Assembly: GCA_965116395.1 (NCBI GenBank)
Contig: OZ220684.1
Coordinates: 1,798,001 to 1,862,000, forward strand
Direction of reading: 5' to 3'
Length of the DNA stretch: 64,000 bases
Source of the DNA: Bin5 sp965116395
GTDB taxonomy: Bacteria; Chloroflexota; Anaerolineae; Caldilineales; Caldilineaceae
Positions 51,882 to 62,637 of the stretch are shown here, piece after piece. The position numbers and the translations under genes were made by a program. The stretch's first letter is position 1. Each line of letters starts with the position of its first letter. The notes beneath the pieces were generated by a model. It searched no databases, was not told the DNA's origin, and was given only the letters and a program-made list of their open reading frames with translations.

Positions 51882-53243
51882 ATGCTCTTGGATGCATTTG
51901 CAGACGAAAAACTGATGGAGGCGCTGGAACAGATCGACGATACGATCAAGCGGCACAATGTTCGCTTTGTACGTCTGCAGTTCAGCGATATCATGGGCAT
52001 TGTCAAGCAGGTAACGATCCCCATTGAGCACTGGGATCGTGCAGTCGAAAACGGTGTCTGGTTTGACGGCAGCTCGATTGAGGGGTTCGCCCGTATCGCC
52101 GAAAGCGATATGTATCTGGTGCCGGATCTTGAAACTTTCATGCCGATCCCTTGGGAGATGGAGCTGTCCACCGCCCGCGTTGTCTGTGATATCTACACTC
52201 CAAACGGTGATCGCTTCGCCGGCGACCCCCGCTTTATCCTGCGCCGGCAGTTGGAGCGGGCCAAAGAGTTGGGTTTTGATTTTAACGTCGGCCCGGAACT
52301 GGAGTTTTTCCTCTTCCGCCGCCACCCTGATAACAGCCTCTACCCCCTGACCCCCCACGACGAAGCGGGCTATTTCGACGTAAGCTCCGATTCGGCGCAT
52401 GGCGTGCGCCGCCAGATGGTTGACGCGCTCAATGCCCTGGGCATCAAAGTAGAGGCATCCCATCATGAGGTCGCCAGCGGGCAGAACGAAATCGACTTTC
52501 AGTACAGTCCTGCCCTGGTCGCGGCCGACAATACCATCACCTTACGCACAACGCTCAAGGCGATCGCGCAGAAGAACGGGCTTCACTGTAGCTTCATGCC
52601 CAAGCCGATCACTGGTGTAAACGGTTCCGGCATGCACGTACATCAGAGCCTGTGGAGCCATGGTGAGAATGAAACCTGCATGTACGACGGCGACGATGAG
52701 TATGGCCTGAGCAAGACCGCGCTGCACTTTATCGCCGGCCAGCTTGCGCATGCGGCAGCCATCACCCCGATCATCGCGCCCTTGGTGAACAGCTACAAGC
52801 GGCTCGTACCCGGCTTTGAGGCGCCGGTCTATGTCTCCTGGGGCCGCACGAACCGCAGCGCGTTGATCCGCATCCCGCGCATCAATCCCAACCGCCCGCA
52901 AAGTACCCGCTGCGAGTTGCGCTGCCCCGACCCGAGCGCCAATCCCTACCTCGCATTCGCGGTCATGCTGGCCGCCGGCCTCGATGGCATAGAACGCAAG
53001 CTGGACCCGCCCATGCCGGCCGAAGAGGACCTCTACCAGATGAACGGCGACCGCTCCGGCCTGGAAACATTGCCGGGCAACCTCGGTGAGGCGCTGGATG
53101 CCTTGCGTGAGGACGAGGTCGTGCAGGACGCCCTGGGCCAGCACGTTGTCGAGCGCTATATCGAGGCCAAAAGCCTGGAGTGGGACAGCTATCGCAATTT
53201 TGTGACGCAGTGGGAGTTGGATCGCTACATGGGCGTGTATTAG
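51882..53243 (+). CDS. glnA: Glutamine synthetase type I (alpha-like)
   Basis: 453 residues, of the shorter GSI-alpha class: the beta-type insertion is missing, as is the adenylylation Tyr context. FSDIMGIVKQVTIP, WFDGSSIEGFARI, GPELEFFLFRR, NEIDFQY, NGSGMHVHQSLW and RTNRSALIRIP are present. The feedback-related Arg found in Bacillus GS corresponds to the region near GFARIAESDM. ATG 51882 is preceded by GGGGAAGG. Having two unlike GS classes side by side suggests separate control by nitrogen status. Confidence 0.94.
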   Translation: MLLDAFADEKLMEALEQIDDTIKRHNVRFVRLQFSDIMGIVKQVTIPIEHWDRAVENGVWFDGSSIEGFARIAESDMYLVPDLETFMPIPWEMELSTARVVCDIYTPNGDRFAGDPRFILRRQLERAKELGFDFNVGPELEFFLFRRHPDNSLYPLTPHDEAGYFDVSSDSAHGVRRQMVDALNALGIKVEASHHEVASGQNEIDFQYSPALVAADNTITLRTTLKAIAQKNGLHCSFMPKPITGVNGSGMHVHQSLWSHGENETCMYDGDDEYGLSKTALHFIAGQLAHAAAITPIIAPLVNSYKRLVPGFEAPVYVSWGRTNRSALIRIPRINPNRPQSTRCELRCPDPSANPYLAFAVMLAAGLDGIERKLDPPMPAEEDLYQMNGDRSGLETLPGNLGEALDALREDEVVQDALGQHVVERYIEAKSLEWDSYRNFVTQWELDRYMGVY

Positions 53244-53595
53244 GCGCCAGCGGCGTGTGCGAGACAACGGCGGTTTTGGCCGCAGCCAACGACATCCTCG
53301 GCTCCTTGGCAGTGGGCACAGAAGGGACCGGGCACTGGTAGCGGCTCTCGCTATCCTTCCGACTTAGAAACGACGCAGCCATAGACAGTTCGCGACCATG
53401 CGAACTGTCGCGCGCTGGGGCCGCGATCGTCTCGCCCGCAACCGGCATTTGCGGTCCTGCGTGAGGCGAACGAAGGTATTCCGCCCTTCTCACTTCTGTG
53501 CATTCTCGCCTCGCTTTTGGACGGTGGGGTCTTTGGCCCTCCTTCCCCAAACCCGTCCTGCCTCACACGCTCCAGCGGCGTGCATCCCAAATTTT
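53244..53595. other. Intergenic segment with no supportable gene
   Basis: 352 bases after the second glutamine synthetase. An inverted pair ACAGTTCGCGACCATGCGAACTGTC (arms ACAGTTCGC at 53387-53395 and GCGAACTGT at 53400-53408) makes a tight hairpin. Open frames on both strands are short, Arg/Pro-rich and without motifs. Confidence 0.5.
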
Positions 53596-53940
53596 CGGAC
53601 GGCTGCTGTCTGAATCAGGAATGGCCAGTTATTCGTTTATGGCGGCCCCACCTGTACAAGACACTCAGATTGGGGAATGGACAGGACTGTTGTAGCACAG
53701 TTTTCATGCCATCAGTCCTCTTTTTTGTCGGCGGGCACACTGCCGTACAGGCGCACCGCGGCGAAGAAGGCGCACCGGTCGGGGAGGCATGTTTTTGTAG
53801 GGGGGCGTTGCGGGGGCGCAGCCCCTGCACAAGGGAGGCCGCTTGCGGCCGACCGCACAGAACAGCAGTGGATAGTGAGAAGCGCTTTCGCTCGCCTCAT
53901 AAAGGATCGTAAATTGATTGTGGCTGAGGCGTTGCGGATT
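53596..53940. repeat. Dispersed repeat element, copy R3
   Basis: Same blocks as R1: GCTGTCTGAATCAGGAATGG, GACAGGACTGTTGTAGCACA, CAGGCGCACCGCGGCGAAGA and the core at 53785-53860. About 50 extra bases lie between two copies of GGAATGG-CAG at 53621-53680. In the second core hairpin the sequence is GGCCGC-TT-GCGGCC instead of GGGCC-GAA-GGCCC, so pairing is kept by compensating changes. The right block is more diverged (GATTGTGGCTGAG). Confidence 0.75.
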
Positions 53941-54011
53941 TTCTGGGCCGGCGAAATAGGGCGCTACGAATTGACACAGTAATTGGGGATGCAGCCCCCC
54001 AGCGCTGAAAG

Positions 54012-54040
54012 TAGACAAGCGGAACATTCGCGGTTACAAT
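54012..54040 (+). promoter_or_regulatory. Promoter of the RNase J gene
   Basis: TAGACA (54012-54017), 17-base spacer, TACAAT (54035-54040). It gives a leader of about 280 bases before the coding start at 54327. Confidence 0.65.
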
Positions 54041-54130
54041 GAATGTGAAAAAATGAACTGGAAGAGTGCGTTTGGTCGCCGCTGATTCCATGTGTTGGAA
54101 CAGTTGGCCGCGGACCAATAAGATAAAGTG

Positions 54131-54302
54131 CGAGATTAGAGGGAGTCTCTCCCTTCTCGCATTATGTGGATATGTTGAATTCTTGCAGAAATGAAAGTCG
54201 CTTCTTACGCTGGGAGCTAACGCTTCCCGGCGTTTTTGTGTTAAATGAAGTCCCAGGAGACCGACAGGCAGGAAAGCCGAGAAGCCTGGCGCGCCTCCTG
54301 GG
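54131..54302 (+). ncRNA. Structured 5' leader of the RNase J mRNA
   Basis: Three hairpins follow one another. 54131-54159: CGAGA/TCTCG closing GGGAG/CTCCC. 54207-54233: ACGCTGGGAG pairing with CTTCCCGGCGT and followed by TTTTT, a terminator shape. 54252-54302: CCCAGGAG/CTCCTGGG enclosing CAGGC/GCCTG. The last hairpin ends 10 bases before the ribosome site AAAGGAG. The order terminator-like stem then stable stem is that of an attenuation or autoregulated leader. No match to a known riboswitch class is recognised. Confidence 0.5.
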
Positions 54303-54326
54303 ACCCCCTGATAAAGGAGAAATCGA

Positions 54327-56054
<1,728 letters not shown>

Positions 56055-56061
56055 ACGGCCA

Positions 56062-56109
56062 GTGACCGGCATTCGCGGCCAGTTGCCCTGGAAACGAATG
56101 CACGGTCAC
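56062..56109 (+). terminator. Stem-loop after the RNase J gene
   Basis: GTGACCGGCATTCG (56062-56075) pairs with CGAATGCACGGTCAC (56095-56109) with one bulged base, giving 14 paired bases eight bases after the stop. No T-run follows, so it may protect the mRNA 3' end or act with other factors. The rest of the 313-base gap holds a promoter (56240-56268). Confidence 0.5.
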
Positions 56110-56239
56110 CTTGAAGCCTGCTTTCTTTGATGTCGCATGGGCCAGGGCAGGCTTGCAGCGCAGGGAAGACGCCCATCTTGCGAACGTGTAACGCAGTCGA
56201 AACATTGGCGTTTTAAGACGCATTCACATTAAAAATCGA

Positions 56240-56268
56240 TTGGTAAAATCCGGGTTCACTGCTATAAT
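56240..56268 (+). promoter_or_regulatory. Promoter of the FtsK gene
   Basis: TTGGTA (56240-56245), 17-base spacer, TATAAT (56263-56268); consensus -10, about 100 bases before the ATG. Confidence 0.65.
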
Positions 56269-56367
56269 GTGCTGGGAACGTTTGTTCTTTCCCCGCGTAT
56301 AGTATAAGAGACTTTTGGACCCTTATTGGCCAGTGCGGGTGCCCACCGCGAGCCGCGAGCAACTTCT

Positions 56368-58995
56368 ATGGATATGGTAGCCAAACGGCGTACGAAGAAG
56401 AAAGCGAACACGCTGAATCAGCTTCTGGACGGGTTGGCGGTGATCGCCCGCGTGGAGATAGTCGGCCTCAGCCTCGTGCTGATTTCGGTATTTACGCTGC
56501 TGAGCCTGCTGACCGGCTCGCGCGGCAGTGTCACAGGGCTGTGGATCGATCTGCTGCGCCTCGCCACCGGTGACGGTGTGGCCGGTGTGCCCCTTTTGAC
56601 AGGCTTCCTCGGCCTGTGGATGGTCCTGCGCGCCATCGACGGACCAGACCGGCGCACCGCGCAGAGCGGCGGCAAGCGTCAATCGGGCAGGGAATTGCCC
56701 ATTTTGCCGTGGCGGATGCCGACCGGCCTGCTCCTGATCTTTCTGGCATACATTGCTGCAATTACGTTGTTGCTGCCGCCTATGACCCGCGCGGCGCGCG
56801 TCCTTGACGGCGGAGCCGGCGGCGCGCTCGGTCTCTTCTTCGCCAATACGCTGGCGGCTGGGCTGCCGGCCTGGGCCGGGTGGATGGTTATCCTTCTGGT
56901 CGCCCTGTCGGGGCTGACGCTGCTCACCGGCCGCCGGCTATGGGAGGCACTCTGGGCCACTGGCGGCGCTCTGACCCAGGATATCTGGAATTCTCTGCAA
57001 GAGATGTGGCAAGAGGAACGACACAAGGGCCTCTTCAGCCCCAGAACCGAGGCAAACGAAGAGTGGCGCGAGACACCGCCTCCGCATTCCTCTCCGCTTT
57101 CCCCCCTTGCGCACGCTGACCGCGCTGCCGCCGATGAACCGCATACGAAGACGGACGAGCTTGCCGGTTCTGACGGTCAGCCGTCGGTGATCAACGCGGA
57201 CAGACACCTGAAAAACAGAAGCGGGAAGGTTGAACCGACCTGGGAACTTCCGCAACTGAGCGACATGTTGGACTTCTGGGACCGCTCGATCGACAGCGAC
57301 GACTTGATCCGCTACCGGGGGCGGCTGCTGGAGGAGACCCTGGCGCTGTTTGGCGTCCCTGCTGATTTTGAAGGGGTCAACGCCGGCCCCACCGTCACCC
57401 AATATCTGATTCGGCCAGGTTATACCGAGCGTACGGTGCGCGGGGAGACCAAGCGCACCAAGGTGAAGGTCAGCAAAATATCCAGCCTGAGCAACGATCT
57501 GGCCCTGGCGCTCGCCGCCCGCAACGTGCGCATAGAGGCGCCGATTCCGGGGACAAGCTATGTCGGCATCGAAGTGCCGAATTCGGAAAGCAACAATGTC
57601 GGCCTGAAAGAGCTGATGGAGAACGAGGAGTTTGAAACCGTTCTGGCCAGGGGCCGGCTGGCCATCGCTCTGGGCGAGGACGTGCGGGGCAAGCCGGTGG
57701 TCACCGATCTGGCGCGGATGCCCCATCTGCTGATCGCGGGCGCCACCGGAACCGGCAAGTCGGTCTGTATCAATTCGATCATCGGCTGCCTGCTGTTGAC
57801 CCACACGCCGGAAACGCTGCGTCTGCTGATGATCGATCCGAAGATGGTCGAACTGACCGTCTACAACGGCACGCCTCATCTCCTCAGCCCGGTGGTAACC
57901 GACGTGGACCGCGCTTCTGGTGTGCTGTTCTGGTGCATCAAAGAGATGGAACGGCGCTACCAACTTCTCAACAAGGCCGGCGTCCGTGATCTGGAACGCT
58001 TCAACGCCTACCTGCGTAAACTGGGCGAGGAGATCCTTCCTTACATCGTCGTCATTATCGACGAGATGGCCGATCTGATGATGGCCGCGCCGGAGGAGGT
58101 TGAGAAACACGTGATCCGTCTGGCGCAGATGGCCCGCGCGGTCGGCATTCATATGATCATCGCGACCCAGCGCCCGTCGGTCGATGTCATCACCGGCCTG
58201 ATCAAAGCCAATTTCCCCGCCCGCATCGCTTTTGCCGTGACCAGCCAGATAGACAGCCGGGTGGTGCTGGATGTGCCCGGCGCCGAAAATCTGCTGGGAC
58301 GGGGCGACATGCTGTTTATGGCGCCCGATGCAAGCAAGCTGGAACGGCTGCAGGGCGCGTTTCTGGACGACGCCGAAACCAACCGCATCGTCCGCTATTG
58401 GGAGAACTTCCATAAACTGGAGACCTATATCCAGGAACAGGAAAACGGCGCCCCGGGGCAGCCCGAAAGCGAACAGTTCCCACTTCTGACTCCTCCCGCG
58501 TCACCGATTGAAGAACGAGAGCTGCCCGCCTCGGAGAATGCTCTGCAGAAGAGCGGGAGTGAATCTCTGCCACGGCCTGCGCGGGATGATGAGCAGGCTC
58601 CCCTGCGTGATCAGACACAGCATGAGCAGACGCAGAACGGCGATGCCCGCGACGAGCTTTTCGAAGAGGCCGCACAGGTCGTGTCCGAAGCCGGCCGCGG
58701 CTCGGTGACGATTTTGCAGCGGAAGTTGCGGGTCGGCTACAACCGCGCCAGCCGTCTGGTGGAGCAGCTGGAAGCAGCCGGCATTCTGGGGCCGGACCGC
58801 GGCCGCAGCCAGGGGCGAGAGGTCTATCTCCAGACCGCAGGAGAGAGTGAACCGGAGAATAGTGAGGCAGAATCGCTCCCGATTGTCGCTTCTCCTTCCT
58901 CAACCGTCGATTCTGACGATGCGACTGTCGACGGCGAGCAGACCGAGCTGCCGCCTCCTGAGGAGGACGACGTCCCGCCCCGCATCTGGATGTGA
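56368..58995 (+). CDS. ftsK: FtsK/SpoIIIE DNA translocase
   Basis: 875 residues. Four membrane helices in the first 190 residues, a charged linker (about 200-300), then the hexameric motor: Walker A GATGTGKSV (about 458-466), Walker B VVIIDEMADLMM (about 556-567) and ATQRPSVDVITG. The gamma winged helix GRGSVTILQRKLRVGYNRA (about 775-793) reads oriented DNA motifs. A low-complexity insertion rich in Glu/Gln separates motor and gamma, and an acidic tail follows. ATG 56368 is taken; a TTG 14 codons earlier is possible. It moves chromosome ends at division. Confidence 0.94.
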   Translation: MDMVAKRRTKKKANTLNQLLDGLAVIARVEIVGLSLVLISVFTLLSLLTGSRGSVTGLWIDLLRLATGDGVAGVPLLTGFLGLWMVLRAIDGPDRRTAQSGGKRQSGRELPILPWRMPTGLLLIFLAYIAAITLLLPPMTRAARVLDGGAGGALGLFFANTLAAGLPAWAGWMVILLVALSGLTLLTGRRLWEALWATGGALTQDIWNSLQEMWQEERHKGLFSPRTEANEEWRETPPPHSSPLSPLAHADRAAADEPHTKTDELAGSDGQPSVINADRHLKNRSGKVEPTWELPQLSDMLDFWDRSIDSDDLIRYRGRLLEETLALFGVPADFEGVNAGPTVTQYLIRPGYTERTVRGETKRTKVKVSKISSLSNDLALALAARNVRIEAPIPGTSYVGIEVPNSESNNVGLKELMENEEFETVLARGRLAIALGEDVRGKPVVTDLARMPHLLIAGATGTGKSVCINSIIGCLLLTHTPETLRLLMIDPKMVELTVYNGTPHLLSPVVTDVDRASGVLFWCIKEMERRYQLLNKAGVRDLERFNAYLRKLGEEILPYIVVIIDEMADLMMAAPEEVEKHVIRLAQMARAVGIHMIIATQRPSVDVITGLIKANFPARIAFAVTSQIDSRVVLDVPGAENLLGRGDMLFMAPDASKLERLQGAFLDDAETNRIVRYWENFHKLETYIQEQENGAPGQPESEQFPLLTPPASPIEERELPASENALQKSGSESLPRPARDDEQAPLRDQTQHEQTQNGDARDELFEEAAQVVSEAGRGSVTILQRKLRVGYNRASRLVEQLEAAGILGPDRGRSQGREVYLQTAGESEPENSEAESLPIVASPSSTVDSDDATVDGEQTELPPPEEDDVPPRIWM

Positions 58996-59028
58996 TACGA
59001 CGTCCACTTCACTTCAGGAGACCTTCCA

Positions 59029-59922
59029 ATGAGCCAGCGTTTACCCCCGACGCGCCCGGCATGGGTATCAGACGACATATTCCCATTTGAAAGCAACTTC
59101 TTCACAACGCCATCCGGCCATGAGATGCACTTCGTAGACGAAGGCGCGGGAGAGCCGATTGTTTTCCTGCATGGCAATCCCACCTGGTCTTTCGAATTTC
59201 GGCACCTGGTCAAGGATCTTCGAACCCAGTACCGCTGCATCGCTCCCGACCATATCGGTTTCGGCCTGTCATCTCGCAGCCACCAACACGCCGACTATCG
59301 GCCTGAAGCCCATGCCAGTACGGTCGCTGCTTTGCTCGACCATCTCGACGTGCAGGACGCGACGCTGTACCTGGTGGATTGGGGCGGGCCGATTGGGTTG
59401 GACTTCGCGCGCAAGCATCCGGATCGGGTCAGACGGATCGTCATTACCAACACCTGGTGTTGGCCGGTGGCGCGCGATCCGCACTACGTGCTGTTCAGCT
59501 TCTTCATGTCGAGCCGGCTTGGGAAATACCTCATTAAACGCCACAATATGTTTGTGAACAGAGTGCTGCCAATGGCTGTCGCCCAGAAGGAGATTTTGAC
59601 TGCGCAGGTGATGGCGCACTATCGCAATGCGCAGCCGACGCCGGAGGCGCGTGCTGCCTGTGCAGCGTTTCCGGGGCACATCATCGGCGCGACCGACTGG
59701 CTGCAGTCGCTCTGGGATGACCGGGCCGCGTTCACCGCGAAACCGGCGCTGATATTCTGGGGGTTCAAAGACATCGCCTTTCGGGAGAAGGAGCTCAACC
59801 GGTGGAAGGCCGAGCTGGCCGACTTTGAGGTGCACGAGTACAAGGATTGCGGACATTTCCTGGCCGAAGAAGCGCCTGACCGGATGCTGCCGGCGCTGCA
59901 CGCGTTTATGGAGCGGGCGTAG
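59029..59922 (+). CDS. Haloalkane dehalogenase-like alpha/beta hydrolase
   Basis: 297 residues. The oxyanion motif is HGNPTWSFEFR (48-58), nucleophile Asp117 in VDWGGPIG with the halide-binding Trp118, the acid Asp248 in FWGFKDIAF and His276 in DCGHFLAEEAP. This Asp-nucleophile set and the DWGG motif fit haloalkane dehalogenases rather than esterases. Second halide-binding residue candidates are Asn50 and Trp53. ATG 59029 is preceded by AGGAG. Cytoplasmic. Dehalogenation activity is inferred from the motif and has not been shown. Confidence 0.85.
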   Translation: MSQRLPPTRPAWVSDDIFPFESNFFTTPSGHEMHFVDEGAGEPIVFLHGNPTWSFEFRHLVKDLRTQYRCIAPDHIGFGLSSRSHQHADYRPEAHASTVAALLDHLDVQDATLYLVDWGGPIGLDFARKHPDRVRRIVITNTWCWPVARDPHYVLFSFFMSSRLGKYLIKRHNMFVNRVLPMAVAQKEILTAQVMAHYRNAQPTPEARAACAAFPGHIIGATDWLQSLWDDRAAFTAKPALIFWGFKDIAFREKELNRWKAELADFEVHEYKDCGHFLAEEAPDRMLPALHAFMERA

Positions 59923-60020
59923 TAGGGCGATGATGTAATCGCGAAGTTCGCGGCCCTTGGGAACTGCCTTTGCTGACGGTCCTGCACGGCAGTGCGATCG
60001 TCATGCGAAAGGAAACTGTC

Positions 60021-61376
60021 ATGGATGAAATCAGATTGAAAGATTACCGCTGCTTCCGGGAAGAGCAGACGGCCCGTTTAGCGCCGCTCACCCTCCTGGT
60101 GGGCGAGAACAGCACGGGCAAGACGTCCTTTTTGGCTATGCTGCGCGCGCTCTGGGACTTTGGCTATGGTTACAGAATCCCGGACTTCAAGGAAGAGCCG
60201 TATGATCTTGGTAGTTTCGACGAAATCGCTCACTTTCGAGGCGGGCGGGGCGGCAGAGCCGAAACCTTCAATGCGGGATTCAGGACGACGAGACCGAATT
60301 TACAGAAGGGGGCAGGTAAGCCTCTATCTCGAAAATTCGACGTAACATTCGGTAAGGAGGGCGCAGTTCCGGTCCCTGTTGGAAGGCGGTATGTTTTTGG
60401 CGACACTCGGGTCGAGGAACACCTTGCAGAAAACAATACCTATATCCTTAGAGTTGAGACACAAAGGGGGAGTTGGGAGAAGAGGGTGAGTGGAGGTAGC
60501 GGAGTCCGATTCTTACTTCAAAGTCGTTTGAGACCCCCTAATTTGAACTTTAGGGAGCCGTCAGTTTCCGGAGACAACCAAGAAGAAGACTCGGAGTTTA
60601 AGCCGCTAAATGGTTCTCCTGCCTTTAGCTCTGGTGACTACGACTTACTCCAACGCATTCCTTGGTTTGATATTTCGTATTTCGAAGTGCGTCCATTCGC
60701 CAGTGCGCCGGTGCGGTCCAAGCCGCGACGCACCTATGATCCGTTTCGGCCCACTTGGGACCCCGAAGGTGACTATGTGCCGATGTATCTCGCCGACGTG
60801 TTTACGCGGAGCAAGGGAGAGTGGACTGAACTCAAGAAACGGCTCGAGGATTTCGGCAAAGCAGCCGGTCTGTTTGATGAAATCTCAGTAAAGCGGCTGG
60901 TGCAGAGAGATAGTGGACCATTTCAGATTCAGGTCAGAAAATCTGGAAGCAAACTAAAGGGCCCTTTACGCAATCTCATTGACGTTGGATATGGAGTCAG
61001 CCAGGCGCTTCTGGTGATAACCGAGTTGCTGCGACCGGACGCGCCGCCTCTGTTCCTTTTGCAGCAACCTGAAGTACACCTTCACCCCAGCGCGCAGGCT
61101 GCGCTAGGCAGTCTGTTCTGTCAAATTGCAGGCAAGGAGCGTCAAATTATCGTCGAGACGCACAGTGATCACCTGTTAGATCGCGTGCGCATGGAAGTCC
61201 GCGACGGGAGCGGTGCCTTGAAGCCTGAAGATGTGTCGATACTCTTTTTTGAAAGGGACGGCCTCAATGTGCATATACATTCACTGGAAATTGACGATGA
61301 GGGCAACGTTTTGAACGCGCCCGACAGCTACCGCAGGTTCTTCATGGAAGAAACAACACGGTCTTTGGGGTTGTAG
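60021..61376 (+). CDS. AAA/OLD-like ATPase paired with a PIN-domain protein
   Basis: 451 residues. The N-terminus LKDYRCFREEQTARLAPLT and Walker A GENSTGKTS (28-36) are those of RecF/OLD-like ATPases. Near the C-terminus NLIDVGYGVSQALLV is the signature region, FLLQQPEVHLHPSAQAAL a Walker B with Gln-Gln in place of the usual acidic pair start, and IIVETHSDHLLDRVR the H-loop. A middle region of about 250 residues is unlike other families. ATG 60021 follows AAAGGAA; 60003 is an alternative. Four bases from the PIN gene, so one operon. Probable defence or toxin-antitoxin-like module. Confidence 0.85.
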   Translation: MDEIRLKDYRCFREEQTARLAPLTLLVGENSTGKTSFLAMLRALWDFGYGYRIPDFKEEPYDLGSFDEIAHFRGGRGGRAETFNAGFRTTRPNLQKGAGKPLSRKFDVTFGKEGAVPVPVGRRYVFGDTRVEEHLAENNTYILRVETQRGSWEKRVSGGSGVRFLLQSRLRPPNLNFREPSVSGDNQEEDSEFKPLNGSPAFSSGDYDLLQRIPWFDISYFEVRPFASAPVRSKPRRTYDPFRPTWDPEGDYVPMYLADVFTRSKGEWTELKKRLEDFGKAAGLFDEISVKRLVQRDSGPFQIQVRKSGSKLKGPLRNLIDVGYGVSQALLVITELLRPDAPPLFLLQQPEVHLHPSAQAALGSLFCQIAGKERQIIVETHSDHLLDRVRMEVRDGSGALKPEDVSILFFERDGLNVHIHSLEIDDEGNVLNAPDSYRRFFMEETTRSLGL

Positions 61377-61379
61377 AAA

Positions 61380-61868
61380 ATGTGCGCGATTGTTGACGTA
61401 AACGTGTCCCATGAGGTTTTTGGTTCCGATCGGCCCGAGGCAGGTGAGAGATTCTTCAGATGGCTCAATTCTGGTTCAATGCGGCTTGTGGTCGGGAGAA
61501 GACTGCTCGAAGAACTTAAGGACGGAAAAGCCCAGGAATGGATACGACAAGCGATTCTTGCCGGGAAAGTCCGACAGGAAACAACAAGCCTAGTGGACAA
61601 AGGGGAGGAGAAACTCCTCCAGGAGGAGAGATGTCGCTCCAATGACACGCATGTCATTGCGTTGGCTCAGATCAGCGGCGCGCGCCTTCTTTACTCTAAC
61701 GATAAGGATTTGCATGTTGACTTCAAGAACAAGCGTCTGATAGATGAGCCGCGTGGGAAAATCTATTCGACGAATGAGGGCAAAAGCTTTACAAACTCCC
61801 ACGCGAGACTATTAAGAGACAGAAATCTGTGCCGAAATCGATGCGCGGCCGGGGTCAGATCGCGCTGA
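61380..61868 (+). CDS. PIN-domain ribonuclease-like protein
   Basis: 162 residues. The PIN acidic residues are visible as Asp6 in CAIVDVNV, Glu in LLEELKDG, Asp in RSNDTHVIALA and Asp in LLYSNDKDLHVDF. GARLLYSNDKDL is a typical PIN C-terminal strand. It starts four bases after the ATPase stop and is transcribed with it. The last about 20 residues, rich in Arg and Cys, may be read-through of a frame-shifted end. Expected activity is metal-dependent RNA cleavage, controlled by the ATPase (inference). Confidence 0.85.
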   Translation: MCAIVDVNVSHEVFGSDRPEAGERFFRWLNSGSMRLVVGRRLLEELKDGKAQEWIRQAILAGKVRQETTSLVDKGEEKLLQEERCRSNDTHVIALAQISGARLLYSNDKDLHVDFKNKRLIDEPRGKIYSTNEGKSFTNSHARLLRDRNLCRNRCAAGVRSR

Positions 61869-61910
61869 GCCCGAAGTTGCATAGCGTCGCGTGGCATCCT
61901 CTCAAAATCA

Positions 61911-61930
61911 CTGACTAAGAACCGAAAACT
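61911..61930. repeat. Heptad repeat phrase, inverted
   Basis: ACTGACTAAGAACCGAAAAC, the reverse complement of the AGTTTTC-AGTTCTT-AGTCAGT phrase, a few bases before the next start codon. Confidence 0.5.
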
Positions 61931-61935
61931 ATCGG

Positions 61936-62637
61936 ATGAATCGCAAACGGATCGCCGCAACTGTTGTCGGACTGGCCCTCGCGGCCGGCGTCGGGCTGGC
62001 CATCCTTTTCTTCACCACCCGCGTGCCGGACGCTGACAGCCTGCCTGATGAGGCCGCGGCGCGGCTTGAACAACTGCAGACTGTCCAGGGACGGCTTCAG
62101 CTGGGGAAAGATGACCAGATGGTCGAGTACGAGTTGTGGGTGCAGCGGCCCCATCATCTGCGCGCCGAGGCAGAACTGGAGGGTCTGGGTCGCAAGGCCG
62201 TCTATATCATGGTTTTCAACGAAGAGGAAGCCTGGATGTACGACCCGCTGCTGGACCTCGCCACTGTTACCGATCGGACAGAAGGATCGCCCGTGGAAAG
62301 CACGCGTTTCGGCAGGTCACTGCTGGAAACGATGCCGGATGATGTGTTGGCCGCCCTGCACACGGGTGATCTGCAGATCATCGGCGAGGAGCCGGTGGCC
62401 GGTCGCAATGCGCTGCGGGTGCAGATGCTGCTGCCGCCTGCGCAGAATCCCCTTGCAGAGGCGGGCGAGCAGCTGACCGTCTGGCTGGACAGAAGTACCT
62501 ACTATCCCCTGGCCATCGAAGGCGATACCGGCTTCCGTATGCGTTTCGACTTCATCAAATTCGATGAAGCGATCGATCCGCGGACATTCGTCTTTTTCCC
62601 GCCACCGGGCGCGAACGTGCGTCGGATCGGTGAGTAA
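61936..62637 (+). CDS. LolA/outer-membrane-lipoprotein-sorting-like exported protein
   Basis: 233 residues with an N-terminal hydrophobic helix (about 7-27) that looks like an uncleaved anchor or signal. The rest follows the half-open barrel of LolA/LppX-like proteins: LQTVQGRLQLGKDDQ, YELWVQRPHHLRAEAEL, AWMYDPLLDLATV, GRNALRVQMLLPP and LTVWLDRSTYYPLAIEG. It may carry a lipid or bind an acyl group outside the membrane. Its stop overlaps the MFS gene start by eight bases. Confidence 0.75.
   Translation: MNRKRIAATVVGLALAAGVGLAILFFTTRVPDADSLPDEAAARLEQLQTVQGRLQLGKDDQMVEYELWVQRPHHLRAEAELEGLGRKAVYIMVFNEEEAWMYDPLLDLATVTDRTEGSPVESTRFGRSLLETMPDDVLAALHTGDLQIIGEEPVAGRNALRVQMLLPPAQNPLAEAGEQLTVWLDRSTYYPLAIEGDTGFRMRFDFIKFDEAIDPRTFVFFPPPGANVRRIGE

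Noticed and set aside
56938..58413. Minus-strand frame of 491 codons opposite the FtsK gene
   Set aside because: Shadow frame; the FtsK motor motifs are on the plus strand.
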